This document shows, one piece after another, positions 15,277 through 25,200 of a DNA stretch of 39,656 nt. Every line of letters starts with the position of its first letter. Position 1 is the stretch's first letter. The stretch is from CAJWPI01 sp964635015 (GTDB taxonomy: Bacteria; Pseudomonadota; Gammaproteobacteria; Magnimaribacterales; Magnimaribacteraceae), in the NCBI GenBank assembly GCA_964635015.1, contig CAZWMS010000013.1, positions 1-39,656 of the forward strand. Direction: 5' to 3'. Below the pieces are notes generated by a model. It worked only from the letters and a program-made list of their open reading frames with translations, did not search any database and was not told where the DNA came from. The position numbers were made by a program, and so were the translations under genes.

Positions 15277-17690
15277 TGTCAAAAATACAATATCTTTTAA
15301 AAATAGCTCTAACCTTTTCTATGTTGTATTTATTTTATAGTCCTAATGTTTTAGCCGATGAGAAGTGGGTAATAGGAGATATAAGGATCAGTGGTTTGCA
15401 AAGAGTATCTGCAGGTAGCATTTTTGCTGTTATTCCTGCTGAGGTGGGAGACCAAATTGATAATTATGATATTCGTGATGTTGCAAAAGCATTATTTAAA
15501 ACGGGTCAATTTGATGATATTCAGATGGGTAGAGAAGACAATACTCTTATTATTAGTCTGGTTGAGAGGCCTTCAATTTCTTCCATTGAGTTAGAAGGGA
15601 ATAAAGCCATAAAAAGCGAGGATCTTTTAAGGGGTCTGAAAGAAGCAGGGCTTTCTCAAGGTCAGGTTTACAAGAGATCTATTCTGAATGGTTTAGCTTT
15701 AGAGATTCAAAGGCAATATATAGCCCAAGGCAGATATGGAGCTTTAGTTCAAGTAAAGACTGAATCAAAACCAAGAAACAGGGTGGAGCTAAGAATTGAA
15801 ATAGAAGAAGGAGAGGTTGCAGTCATAAAAAACATAAATATAGTGGGCAATCACACTTTTCCTGATAAAGAGGTCTTGAAAGATTTTGAACTTAGTTCTG
15901 GAGGATGGTTTTCTTTCTTTACTAATGATAATAGATATTCAAGAGAAAAGTTGAAGGGTGATATAGAGACTTTAACTTCTTTTTATAAAGATAAAGGCTA
16001 CGTTGAATTTACTTTAAATAGCTCACAGGTTGCAATCTCTGAAGATAAAAAGTCAGTTTATATAACTTTAAATATAAAAGAAGGAAATATTTTCATTGTA
16101 AACGACATAAGTATTGCAGGAGATATTCCAATTGATGAAAGTTTTTTAAGATCTCTAATATTAATAAAAGAACAAGAAACTTATTCACAATTTTTAGTCA
16201 CTGAAACTGAAGAATTATTTGCAAATATTCTAGGGAATGAAGGGTACAGCTTTGCTGAAATTAATGGAATACCTGAAGTAGATGAGGAGTTGGGGAGGGT
16301 AGATATTACTTTCTACGTAGATCCACAACAAAGAACATACGTAAGGAGAATAATCTTTAAAGGTAATAAAAGAACGCATGATGTAGTTTTAAGAAGAGAA
16401 ATGAGGCAGATGGAGGGGGCTTGGGCATCGAACGCTCTAATAGAAAATTCAAAGTTAAGGCTTGAAAGACTAGGTTTCTTTAAAGAAGTTGAATCTGAAA
16501 CAATTCCAGTACCGACTATAAAAGACCAGATAGATGTTGAATTTTCGGTTGAGGAAGAATATTCAGGTAGCATAGGGGGAAGTCTTGGGTATGGGGCTTA
16601 TGGTTTGGTTTTGGGTTTAAATTATTCTGAGAATAATGCTTTTGGAACTGGAAAGAGAATAGGTATAGGAATAAATGATAGCACTTGGAGAACAAGTTAT
16701 TTCTTTGATTATGGAGACCCTTATTTTACTATTGACGGAGTTAGCAGAGGCTATAGTGTCTACTTTAGAGAGTCTGACTATGGCGAATATAACATTGCTA
16801 GTTATACTTCAGATTCTTTTGGAACTGGCATTCAATTTGGTATTCCTCTTAGTGAGATTGAGAGAATAGGTTTAAATTTAAATTATGACAATACACAAAT
16901 TGACACAGGTTCAATGCCAGCTACACAAATTCTTCAGTTTACAGCTTCAGAAGGTACAGATTTTGAAGTATTAAAATCTCAGATAGTATGGTCAAGAGTA
17001 ACTCTTAATAGAGGACTTTTCCCTACAGCAGGACAATCCCAGACTTTTGGTTTTCAAGTTACAGTTCCAGGAAGCTCTCTAACTTACGCTAGAGCAACTT
17101 ACCGACATAGGTACTATAAACCAATATTTGGAGGGAATTTTGTTATAGGTTTGCGTGGTGAAATAGGTATTTTGGAAGCTTACGGAGATACAGAGATACC
17201 CCCTTTCTTTGAACATTTTTATGCTGGAGGAATAAACTCTGTTAGAGGATTTAAGCAGAATACTTTGGGACCTAGAGCTACTCCCTCTCTCTATGTATTG
17301 GATAATCAAGGGAATAATGTATTAGACGAAAATGGAAATCCTATATTTAATCCTTACGCATATAGAGATGACAGGTCTCTTGGGGGAGCCTATCTATTTG
17401 AGGGTGGATTTGATCTCATCTTCAAATTACCTTTTCTCGAAGATCAAAGATCTGTACGCACATCAATGTTTGTAGATGTGGGCAATGTTTTTGCTAAAGA
17501 TTGCGGAGATACAAGTATTAATATAAATTGTAGTGAATTAGACTTAGGAGAATTAAGGTACTCATTTGGAGTTGGTGTTACTTGGATAACCCAGTTGGGA
17601 CCAATGTCTTTAGCTATAACTTCCCCTGGAAATAAAGGACCATTGGATGAGACAGAAGGTTTTCAATTTGAAATAGGTACACAATTCTAA
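15276..17690 (+). CDS. bamA: Outer membrane protein assembly factor BamA (Omp85)
   Basis: The 804-residue precursor has a signal peptide (cleavage expected after NVLA, about residue 27), five POTRA domains to about residue 420 (first WVIGDIRISGLQRV; fifth YVRRIIFKGNKRTHDVVLRREM), and a 16-strand barrel with the lid/VRGF motif (INSVRGFKQNTLGPR near 655-669). It ends in Phe within FQFEIGTQF, the C-terminal outer-membrane signature. BamA inserts beta-barrel proteins; its partner BamE is encoded at 3139-3504. It overlaps rseP by one base, and skp follows 80 bp downstream. Confidence 0.98.
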   Translation: MSKIQYLLKIALTFSMLYLFYSPNVLADEKWVIGDIRISGLQRVSAGSIFAVIPAEVGDQIDNYDIRDVAKALFKTGQFDDIQMGREDNTLIISLVERPSISSIELEGNKAIKSEDLLRGLKEAGLSQGQVYKRSILNGLALEIQRQYIAQGRYGALVQVKTESKPRNRVELRIEIEEGEVAVIKNINIVGNHTFPDKEVLKDFELSSGGWFSFFTNDNRYSREKLKGDIETLTSFYKDKGYVEFTLNSSQVAISEDKKSVYITLNIKEGNIFIVNDISIAGDIPIDESFLRSLILIKEQETYSQFLVTETEELFANILGNEGYSFAEINGIPEVDEELGRVDITFYVDPQQRTYVRRIIFKGNKRTHDVVLRREMRQMEGAWASNALIENSKLRLERLGFFKEVESETIPVPTIKDQIDVEFSVEEEYSGSIGGSLGYGAYGLVLGLNYSENNAFGTGKRIGIGINDSTWRTSYFFDYGDPYFTIDGVSRGYSVYFRESDYGEYNIASYTSDSFGTGIQFGIPLSEIERIGLNLNYDNTQIDTGSMPATQILQFTASEGTDFEVLKSQIVWSRVTLNRGLFPTAGQSQTFGFQVTVPGSSLTYARATYRHRYYKPIFGGNFVIGLRGEIGILEAYGDTEIPPFFEHFYAGGINSVRGFKQNTLGPRATPSLYVLDNQGNNVLDENGNPIFNPYAYRDDRSLGGAYLFEGGFDLIFKLPFLEDQRSVRTSMFVDVGNVFAKDCGDTSININCSELDLGELRYSFGVGVTWITQLGPMSLAITSPGNKGPLDETEGFQFEIGTQF

Positions 17691-17770
17691 AGATTAGACT
17701 GGATAGAAGTGCTAATAAACCGTTAAAATCAGTTTACATATGAAGCCTTCAACCTTTATTAGGAGAGATA

Positions 17771-18307
17771 ATGAAAAATAAACAACCATGTTTACTTATT
17801 TTATTAATGGTAGCTTTTGCTTCCTTTAATCTTTTTTCAGAAGAAAATGCATCTATAGCCATAATTGATGTCCAAGCAGCATTATTAGGCACTGAAGCCT
17901 CCAAGCAAGCTTTTGATGATCTTTCAAATAGCAAGGAATGGAAAGAGGTTGCAGAAGAGCTGCAATTAAAATTGAATGAGGCTAAAGAAATTCAAGAGAA
18001 GGGGCAGAAGGAAGGACCAACAATGTCAGATGAAGATAAGATTGAAGCTCAAAAAAGACTTAGATCTTTAAGCCAAGATGCTAACTTTCTTAATGAGAAA
18101 TTAAATCAAATGAGAAATGATCTGGTTAACCTCATTCAACAAGAACAAGGACCAAAATTTCAGAAAGTCGTTACAGAATTGATGAGAGCAAAGGGTATAA
18201 AAATTATTCTTCACAGCAATGCAGTTCTAGGCTGGGATCAAGGTGATGCAAGTTTAAATATTACCCCTGATGTAGTTGATCTTCTAAATCAGGGTGATGA
18301 ATCTTGA
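17771..18307 (+). CDS. skp: Periplasmic chaperone Skp/OmpH
   Basis: The 178-residue protein has a signal peptide (hydrophobic 6-22), then IAIIDVQAALLGTEASKQAFDDL, the start of the Skp core strand and tentacle helix; a long charged coiled coil occupies about 50-125, and the small beta domain returns with GIKIILHSNAVLGWD near 140-155. Skp trimers hold unfolded outer-membrane proteins on the way to BamA, encoded just upstream. The start ATG has TAGGAGAG upstream. The pI looks more acidic than that of E. coli Skp, judged from the many Glu and Asp residues. Confidence 0.92.
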   Translation: MKNKQPCLLILLMVAFASFNLFSEENASIAIIDVQAALLGTEASKQAFDDLSNSKEWKEVAEELQLKLNEAKEIQEKGQKEGPTMSDEDKIEAQKRLRSLSQDANFLNEKLNQMRNDLVNLIQQEQGPKFQKVVTELMRAKGIKIILHSNAVLGWDQGDASLNITPDVVDLLNQGDES

Positions 18308-18313
18308 TCTTTA

Positions 18314-19327
18314 GTGACCTCTAAAAGTTCCATAAAACTAGGTCTTCTTGCTAAGGAAATTGGAGCTGAACTTAAAGGGGATCCAGATTTAGAAGTTTAC
18401 GGAATTAATACTTTATTAGAGGCTAAGAGAGATGAAGTTAGTTTCCTTACTAGAGATCATTTTTTAAGTGAACTTAGTAAGACTAATGCAGCTGCTGTAA
18501 TAGTTTCTAAATCTAAAAAGGACTTAATTTTTTCAAGGTGTCTGTTAATTGGGGAAAATCCTCATTTGATGTATGCAAAGACGACTCAAGTTTTTAAATC
18601 CCTAAATGAAGGTGAAGTAAAACCATCAATCTCCAAACAGGCCAACATTCACCCTTCAGCAGAAATAGATTCTTCTGCAACTATTAAATCTTTTGCAAGT
18701 ATCTCAGAAAATGTAGTTATTCAAGAAGGAGTAACTATTGGAGAAGGAGTTTGTGTAGGCAAGAACTCTTTAATCTCTTCTCATTCTAAAATTTACCCTA
18801 ACGTTTCCATATATTCATCTGTAGAAATAGGGAGAGAATGTATTATTCATAGTGGAACTGTCATAGGATCAGATGGATTAGGGTTCGCTAGAAATAATAA
18901 TTCTTGGGAGAAGGTGGAGCATGTAGGAGGAGTAATAATAGGTGATAGAGTAGAAATAGGATCTAATACTTCTATAGACAGAGGATCCGTGGGATCTACA
19001 AAAATTTCTGATGAAGTAAAGATAGATAACCTAGTTCACATAGCCCATAATGTACTTGTAGGATCCGCCACTGTAATAGCAGCTAATAGTGCTATTGCAG
19101 GAAGTACAAAGATAGGTAAAAACTGCACTATTGCTGGGTGTTGTGGAATTGTGGACAATATTGAGATTACAGATTCAGTTCACATAACTGCTATGACCTT
19201 AGTTACCAAGTCTATAAAAAAGTCAGGAACTTATTCATCTGGAACTCCTATAATGGAAAATAGGGAATGGAAGAAAAATGCTGTTGCTTTTAAAAAACTT
19301 AAAGATTTAATAAATGATCTAAAATAA
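18314..19327 (+). CDS. lpxD: UDP-3-O-acylglucosamine N-acyltransferase
   Basis: The 337-residue protein has the LpxD N-terminal uridine-binding domain (about 1-100) and a left-handed beta helix of hexapeptide repeats, with the catalytic His in NLVHIAHNVLVG near residue 239, and a C-terminal helical arm. It adds the second, N-linked hydroxyacyl chain in lipid A synthesis, using acyl-ACP. The start is GTG at 18314, 6 bp after skp. The order lpxD-fabZ-lpxA-lpxB is the classical lipid A cluster. Confidence 0.96.
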   Translation: MTSKSSIKLGLLAKEIGAELKGDPDLEVYGINTLLEAKRDEVSFLTRDHFLSELSKTNAAAVIVSKSKKDLIFSRCLLIGENPHLMYAKTTQVFKSLNEGEVKPSISKQANIHPSAEIDSSATIKSFASISENVVIQEGVTIGEGVCVGKNSLISSHSKIYPNVSIYSSVEIGRECIIHSGTVIGSDGLGFARNNNSWEKVEHVGGVIIGDRVEIGSNTSIDRGSVGSTKISDEVKIDNLVHIAHNVLVGSATVIAANSAIAGSTKIGKNCTIAGCCGIVDNIEITDSVHITAMTLVTKSIKKSGTYSSGTPIMENREWKKNAVAFKKLKDLINDLK

Positions 19328-19334
19328 GAATCTT

Positions 19335-19781
19335 ATGAATGAGACAATAATTATTGAAGAGATTCATGAACTTCTCCCCCACAGGTATCCCATGCTTTTG
19401 GTAGATAGGGTTTTGGAATTAGAGCTTGGTACTTATATTAAGGCTTATAAAAATATAACAACAAATGAACCATACTTCCAAGGTCATTTTCCTGGAAAAC
19501 AAGTTATGCCAGGAGTTTTACTCTTAGAAGCCATGGCACAAGCTTCAGGTATATTGGGGTTTAGGACAATGAACAAGAAACCTGAAGAAGGATCAATATA
19601 CTACTTTGTTGGGGCTGATGGAGTTAAGTTCAAGCACCCAGCTGTTCCAGGTGACAGAGTAGTTTTAGAAGCAACTGTTATAAATAACAAAAAGGGTATT
19701 TGGAAGTTCAAATGCACTGCTTCAATTGAAGATAGAATTATTGCTGAAGCTACAATTCTTTGTGCTGACAGGCCCAAATAA
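19335..19781 (+). CDS. fabZ: 3-hydroxyacyl-[acyl-carrier-protein] dehydratase FabZ
   Basis: The 148-residue hotdog-fold enzyme contains LLPHRYPMLLVDRV (about 13-26), the catalytic His in YFQGHFPGKQVMPGVLLLEAMAQ (about 47-69) and the catalytic Glu in the same helix (LLEAMAQ). It dehydrates 3-hydroxyacyl-ACP in fatty acid elongation and so competes with LpxA and LpxD for hydroxyacyl-ACP, a likely reason for their clustering. The stop precedes the lpxA ATG by one base. Confidence 0.97.
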   Translation: MNETIIIEEIHELLPHRYPMLLVDRVLELELGTYIKAYKNITTNEPYFQGHFPGKQVMPGVLLLEAMAQASGILGFRTMNKKPEEGSIYYFVGADGVKFKHPAVPGDRVVLEATVINNKKGIWKFKCTASIEDRIIAEATILCADRPK

Positions 19782-19782
19782 A

Positions 19783-20553
19783 ATGCATCATCCAACTTCA
19801 ATTATAGATCCAAAAGCAAGCTTAGACGAAGGGGTAGAGATAGGTCCTTATTCAATTATTGGTCCTGAGGTTAAAATTGGCTCTGGTACTATCATAGAGT
19901 CTCATGTAATTTTAAGAGGTCCAACAAAGTTTGGTAAGAATAATCATGTGTTTCAGTTTTCAACCGTTGGAGATGGAAGTCCTGATAAAAAATATCAAGG
20001 GGAACCTACTAAATTAGTTATAGGTGATGAAAATGTGATAAGAGAAGGGGTAACTATTCACAGGGGTACAATGCAAGAAAAAGGAATAACAAAAATTGGT
20101 AATCGCAATCTTTTTTTGGCTTACTCACATGTAGCTCACGACTGTGAGATAGAGGATGATGTTATATTAACAAACCAAGCAGCTCTAGCTGGAGCTGTAA
20201 AAGTAGGCAAAGGTGCCATCTTAGGTGGATACGCCATAGTTCATCAGTTTTGTTCAGTTGGTCCATATAGTTTTTGTGCTATGGGTAGTGCAGTAAATAA
20301 AGATATTCCTGCTTTTGTTAAGGTCAGGGGCAATCCTGCAACACCGCATGGAATAAACATTATAGGTGTTAGGAGGCTGGGTTATTCAGAAAAGGTTCTA
20401 GAGGCTTTAAAATCTGCTTATAGATCCACTTATAGAAAGAGATTAACTATAGAAGAAGCTCTTAAAGAGATAAAGCCTTTAGCAAAAAAACATAAAGAAG
20501 TTGGTATATTTTTTTCAACAATAAAAAAATCAACTCGTGGGATAGTCCGTTGA
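19783..20553 (+). CDS. lpxA: UDP-N-acetylglucosamine O-acyltransferase
   Basis: The 256-residue protein is a hexapeptide-repeat beta helix (IGPYSIIGPEVKIGSGT and following) with the catalytic His in LAYSHVAHDCEI near residue 120 and the C-terminal helical domain (GVRRLGYSEKVLEALKSAYR). It performs the first lipid A step, O-acylation of UDP-GlcNAc. The open frame extends back to 19726, but that part overlaps fabZ; ATG 19783 immediately follows the fabZ stop and gives the family-typical MHHPTSIIDP start. Its TGA overlaps the lpxB ATG. Confidence 0.97.
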   Translation: MHHPTSIIDPKASLDEGVEIGPYSIIGPEVKIGSGTIIESHVILRGPTKFGKNNHVFQFSTVGDGSPDKKYQGEPTKLVIGDENVIREGVTIHRGTMQEKGITKIGNRNLFLAYSHVAHDCEIEDDVILTNQAALAGAVKVGKGAILGGYAIVHQFCSVGPYSFCAMGSAVNKDIPAFVKVRGNPATPHGINIIGVRRLGYSEKVLEALKSAYRSTYRKRLTIEEALKEIKPLAKKHKEVGIFFSTIKKSTRGIVR

Positions 20554-21695
20554 TGTTGTCTGATAAAGGCAAATTCAAATCAAGATCAATAAAAATAGCT
20601 TTAGTAGCAGGAGAAAAATCAGGGGATAAATTAGGTGCAAATCTTATAAGTTCTTTAAAGACTTATTTACCTAAAGCAGAGTTTATTGGCTTGGGGGGGA
20701 CAGCGATGGAAAACGAGGGTCTTTCCCCCTTTTTTGATATTGAGAAGATTTCTGTGATGGGAATTCTTGATCCTATAAAGAGACTTCCAGAATTACTATA
20801 TTTAAGAAGAAAACTAAAGAGATATCTTCTATCAGAGAATCCAGATATTTTTATTGGAATAGATTCGCCAGATTTTAATCTAGCTATAGCAAAATTTTTA
20901 AGAGACAAGAAGTCTGTAAAGACAGTTCAATACGTTAGCCCTTCTATTTGGGCTTGGAGATCAGGAAGGATAAAGAAGATTGAAAAATCTGTAGATAAAG
21001 TTCTTACTTTGTTTCCATTTGAAAAAAAAGCTTATAGCAATTCTTCTGTTGAAGTAAGTTATGTGGGTCATCCTCTTGTACACAAGTTAAGTGCCTTAGA
21101 TGCTGAAAAAGGAACTATAAGAGACCAAGAAGACAGAAAAAGAATAATTGCACTACTTCCAGGTAGTCGCAGATCTGAAATTAAAATAATGGCTAATCTC
21201 ATGATAAAAGCAGCAAGAATACTTAGTGCAGAAGATAAAAAATTAAAGTTTTTTATGCCTCTATTAGATGAGAGCCATAAAGATTTAATATCTGAAGATT
21301 ATTCAGGTTTAATAGAGTTCTCCTATGGGAATTCTCAAGAAATTCTCTTAAAGGCAGACATGGGAATTGCAACATCAGGAACTGTGACTCTAGAAGCTTT
21401 GTTAGCAAGAACACCTATTTTAGCAGCATATAAGACTAACTGGCTGAGTTATACCATAATTAAACCTTTTCTAAAGGTACCTTTTTTCTCCCTCCCAAAC
21501 CTATTAGCAAATAAAGAGATTATTCCTGAATTACTTCAAAATGAAGTAACTCCTGAGAATTTAGTTTCTTCCTTTAAATACTTAAGTAAAAATAAAGAAA
21601 AGTGTCTAAAAGAATTTGAAAAAATTTATCAGGAATTAGCTTCTGCAGGAAAAGAAGCTCCTTCCAAAGCAATCCTAGACCTTATTAAATGTTAA
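20553..21695 (+). CDS. lpxB: Lipid-A-disaccharide synthase
   Basis: The protein of 380 residues contains the GT19 signature: ALVAGEKSGDKLGANLI near the start, FIGLGGTAMENEG, FIGIDSPDFNLAIAK and QYVSPSIWAWRSGRIKKI (about 125-145), then LLPGSRRSEI and GTVTLEALLA in the C-terminal donor-binding domain. It joins lipid X to UDP-diacylglucosamine to form the lipid A disaccharide. The ATG at 20553 (TGATG overlap with lpxA) was preferred over the adjacent TTG at 20550. The 3' end overlaps rnhB by 7 bp. Confidence 0.96.
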   Translation: MLSDKGKFKSRSIKIALVAGEKSGDKLGANLISSLKTYLPKAEFIGLGGTAMENEGLSPFFDIEKISVMGILDPIKRLPELLYLRRKLKRYLLSENPDIFIGIDSPDFNLAIAKFLRDKKSVKTVQYVSPSIWAWRSGRIKKIEKSVDKVLTLFPFEKKAYSNSSVEVSYVGHPLVHKLSALDAEKGTIRDQEDRKRIIALLPGSRRSEIKIMANLMIKAARILSAEDKKLKFFMPLLDESHKDLISEDYSGLIEFSYGNSQEILLKADMGIATSGTVTLEALLARTPILAAYKTNWLSYTIIKPFLKVPFFSLPNLLANKEIIPELLQNEVTPENLVSSFKYLSKNKEKCLKEFEKIYQELASAGKEAPSKAILDLIKC

Positions 21696-22261
21696 TAGCT
21701 GGAGTAGATGAGGTAGGAAGAGGTTCTTTAGCAGGTCCTGTTGTAGCAGCAGCTGTTATTTTAGATGATAAAACCGATATAGAAGGAATTAAAGATTCAA
21801 AAAAAATCCCATTTAATAAAAGAAAATATCTGGATAAATATATAAAGAATCAGAGTATTTCATGGAATATCGCTTTAGCTAGTGTAGATGAGATCAATAG
21901 ATTAAACATTCTCCAAGCATCTTTGCTAGCAATGAAAAGAGCTATTCAAGGTTTAGATCAAGAACCTGAAATGACCTTAATAGACGGAATTCACTTACCT
22001 AAGTTAAATGTTCCTTCCAAGGCTGTAATTAAAGGAGATTCCAAAATTAAATCCATTATGTCAGCTTCAATAATAGCTAAGGTTGCGCGAGATGAAATGA
22101 TGTTAAAAATGGACAGAGTCTATCCTTTGTATAAGTTTAAACAACATAAAGGTTATCCAACCAAATTACATCTATCTGCGCTAGAATTACACGGTCCATG
22201 TTCTGAACATAGAAGCTTTTTTAAACCAGTAGAAAAGTATTCTAATTTGGACAAGAATTAG
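21689..22261 (+). CDS. rnhB: Ribonuclease HII
   Basis: The 190-residue enzyme starts IAGVDEVGRGSLAGPVVAAA with the catalytic Asp-Glu pair (residues 6-7), has LIDGIHLPKL with a third acidic residue, and ASIIAKVARDEMM with the fourth. It cuts RNA, including single ribonucleotides, in RNA-DNA duplexes. It lies between lpxB and dnaE as in E. coli. Overlap with lpxB is 7 bp; dnaE starts 2 bp after the stop. Confidence 0.96.
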   Translation: MLIAGVDEVGRGSLAGPVVAAAVILDDKTDIEGIKDSKKIPFNKRKYLDKYIKNQSISWNIALASVDEINRLNILQASLLAMKRAIQGLDQEPEMTLIDGIHLPKLNVPSKAVIKGDSKIKSIMSASIIAKVARDEMMLKMDRVYPLYKFKQHKGYPTKLHLSALELHGPCSEHRSFFKPVEKYSNLDKN

Positions 22262-22263
22262 AT

Positions 22264-25200
22264 ATGAATGGTAAGAATTTTGTGCATCTTCATCTTCATT
22301 CAGAGTATTCTCTTACAGATGGAATAATTAGGATAGAAGATTTAGTTACTAAGACAGCTCAACTTGGGTTTCCAGCTATAGCTTTAACTGATCTAAATAA
22401 CTTATTTGGATTAATAAAATTTTATAAATTAGCTAGAAAAAATGGCATAAAGCCGATAATAGGCTCAGAGATTAAATTAATAAAAGATAAAGATTCTGTT
22501 CCTACACCATTAGTTTTACTGGTAAAGGATAAGAAGGGGTACACAAATTTAACAAAATTAGTATCGAAATCTTATCTTGAAGGACAAAAAAAAGGAGAAC
22601 CATTAGTACACCTTGATTGGCTTGAAAATTACTCAGAAGGAATAATAGCTCTTTCGGGAGGTCAAAGGGGACAAATAGGAAAGGAATTAATTTCTGGCAA
22701 TCTTGACTTAGCTTCTAAAAAAGTTGATTTTTTTAAAAAGATATTTAGAGATGATTTCTTTTTAGAAATCCAGAGGATAGGTAAGGAAAATGAAAAAGAA
22801 TACAACAAATTAATTATTGATCTCTCCAAAGCTAAAAAAGTTCCTTTAGTTGCTACCTGTGATGTTAGATTTATTTCCCCTTCAGACTTAGAAGAAGGAC
22901 CTTCAGATTTCGAAGTTCACGAAGCCAGAGTTTGTATTCAAAAAGGGGAAATTCTAGATGATCCTAAACGCCAAAGAGACTATTCAGAAAATCAATATTT
23001 ACAATCAACAGATGAAGTAGAAGGACTTTTTTCTGATTTACCTGAGGCTATAATAAATACAACAAGAATAGCTAAGAAATGTAATCTAGAACTTGATCTT
23101 GATCAGTTCTATTTACCTCATTTTTCAGTTCCTAAAGGCAGAACAACTGAAGAGTATCTTGGTGATATTTCTAAAGAAGGACTTAAAAATAGATTTAAAG
23201 AAATTAAAGAATCTAACAACTCTTACCTAATAGATGAAAAATCTTACCTTAACAGACTTGAATATGAATTGGAGATGATTTGTAAACTTGAATTTGCAGG
23301 TTATTTTCTTATTGTTGCAGACTTTGTTAATTGGGCTAAAAAAAATAATATACCCGTAGGTCCTGGAAGGGGTTCAGGAGCAGGTTCTATCACAGCTTAT
23401 TCATTAGGAATAACTTCAATAGACCCTATTAAATACGATTTACTATTTGAAAGATTTCTTAATCCAGAAAGGGTAAGTAATCCTGATTTTGATATAGATT
23501 TTTGTATGCAAGGAAGGGATAAAGTTCTAGATTATGTTACTAAAAAATATGGACAGAATTCCGTAGCGCAAATTAGTACTAGAGGAACTATGGCGGCTAG
23601 AGCTGTTGTAAGGGATGTAGTTAGAGCATTGGGTAAACCCTATGGTTTTGGAGACAGACTTGCAAAAGCCATTCCTAATGTTTTAGGAATCTCTCTTAAA
23701 GAGGCTTACAAAGATAAAGAGTTTAAAAACTTAATTGACTCAAGCGATGAGTCTAGAGAGGTCTTTGACATGGCTCTTAAACTAGAGGGTATTTCAAGAA
23801 GCGTAGGAACTCATGCGGCAGGAGTAGTCATAGCTCCTACTGCCCTTACAGATTTTACTCCTTTAATTTTGGACGAAGAGAAAGGAACTGTAGCAACACA
23901 ATTTGATATGGGTGATGTTGAATCAGCAGGTCTGGTAAAGTTTGATTTTCTAGGATTGAAGACACTTACTGTGATTGATCAAACAGTTAAAAGAATTAAT
24001 GAGAGAATAAAAAATAAAAAGGATTATATAGATACTAATCATATTCCACTTAAGGATGAGAAGACTTTTAAACTTCTTCAAGAAGGCAAAACAGCAGGAG
24101 TATTTCAATTAGAATCAAGAGGAATGACAGAATATTTAAAGCAACTTGTGCCTAACTCTTTTGAAGATATTGTAACTATGAATGCTCTATATAGGCCCGG
24201 AGCAATGAAATTGGTTGATTCCTACATAAAGAAAAAACATGGTAAAGAGCCTGTTACTTATGGGCATGAAATATTAGAAAAGATTTTAGGTGAAACTTTT
24301 GGAATCATAGTTTATCAGGAACAGGTAATGCAGATAGCTCAAGAACTTTCAGGATTTACTTTAGGCCAAGCAGATATTCTTAGAAGAGCTATGGGTAAAA
24401 AGAAGAAAAAAGAGATGGAAAAATTGAGATCTACTTTTATTGAAGGGGCAAGAAAAAAAGATATATCAAAAAGTTTTGCATCTGGCTTATTTGAGCTAAT
24501 AGAAAAATTTGCAGGTTATGGTTTTAATAAGTCTCATTCGGTAGGTTATGCACTTATTGCCTATCAAACAGCTTGGCTTAAAGCTCACTATGCTTCGGAA
24601 TTCATGGCTTCTATTTTATCTTGTGAACTTGATTCGACTGATCGAATTCAGATGTTCGTTGAAGATTGTAAGAACCTAGGCTTGAAAGTACTTAAACCTG
24701 ATATAAATACTAGTTTATATTTATTTAAAGATCTTGATAAAGACAAGATTCTTTATGGTTTAGGTGCAATTAAGGGAGTTGGTGATTCCTTAGTTAATCA
24801 GATAATTCAAGCTAGAGAATCTGGACCTTTTATAGATTTAAATGACTTTTGTTTAAGGGTTGGGAATCATCGGATTAATAAAAGGATATTAACTACTTTG
24901 ATTGGTTCAGGAGCAATGGATTGTTTAGGTGATAGAGCTAAACTCTTCCTTGAAATTGATAGGGTTCTTAAAAGATCTGAACAGATTGCTGAAAGAAGAC
25001 AAAGTCAAATGAAAGATTTATTTTCTGATGACGAAATGTTAGTTACAAAAGAAAAAGAAGAGAATAAAGAAACCGAAGCTTTTGACTTAACATCTTCTGA
25101 ATGGAGTTCTTTAGGGTTTTATTTAGAATCCCATCCCATAGAGAATAGAATGGAGGAGGTTAGGAGTATGTGTGGTTTGCTTATCTCAGAACTAGAGGTA

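Noticed and set aside
17691..17770. Sigma-E promoter before skp
   Set aside because: No GGAACTT-like -35 or TCTGA-like -10 at proper spacing was found in this 80-bp gap.
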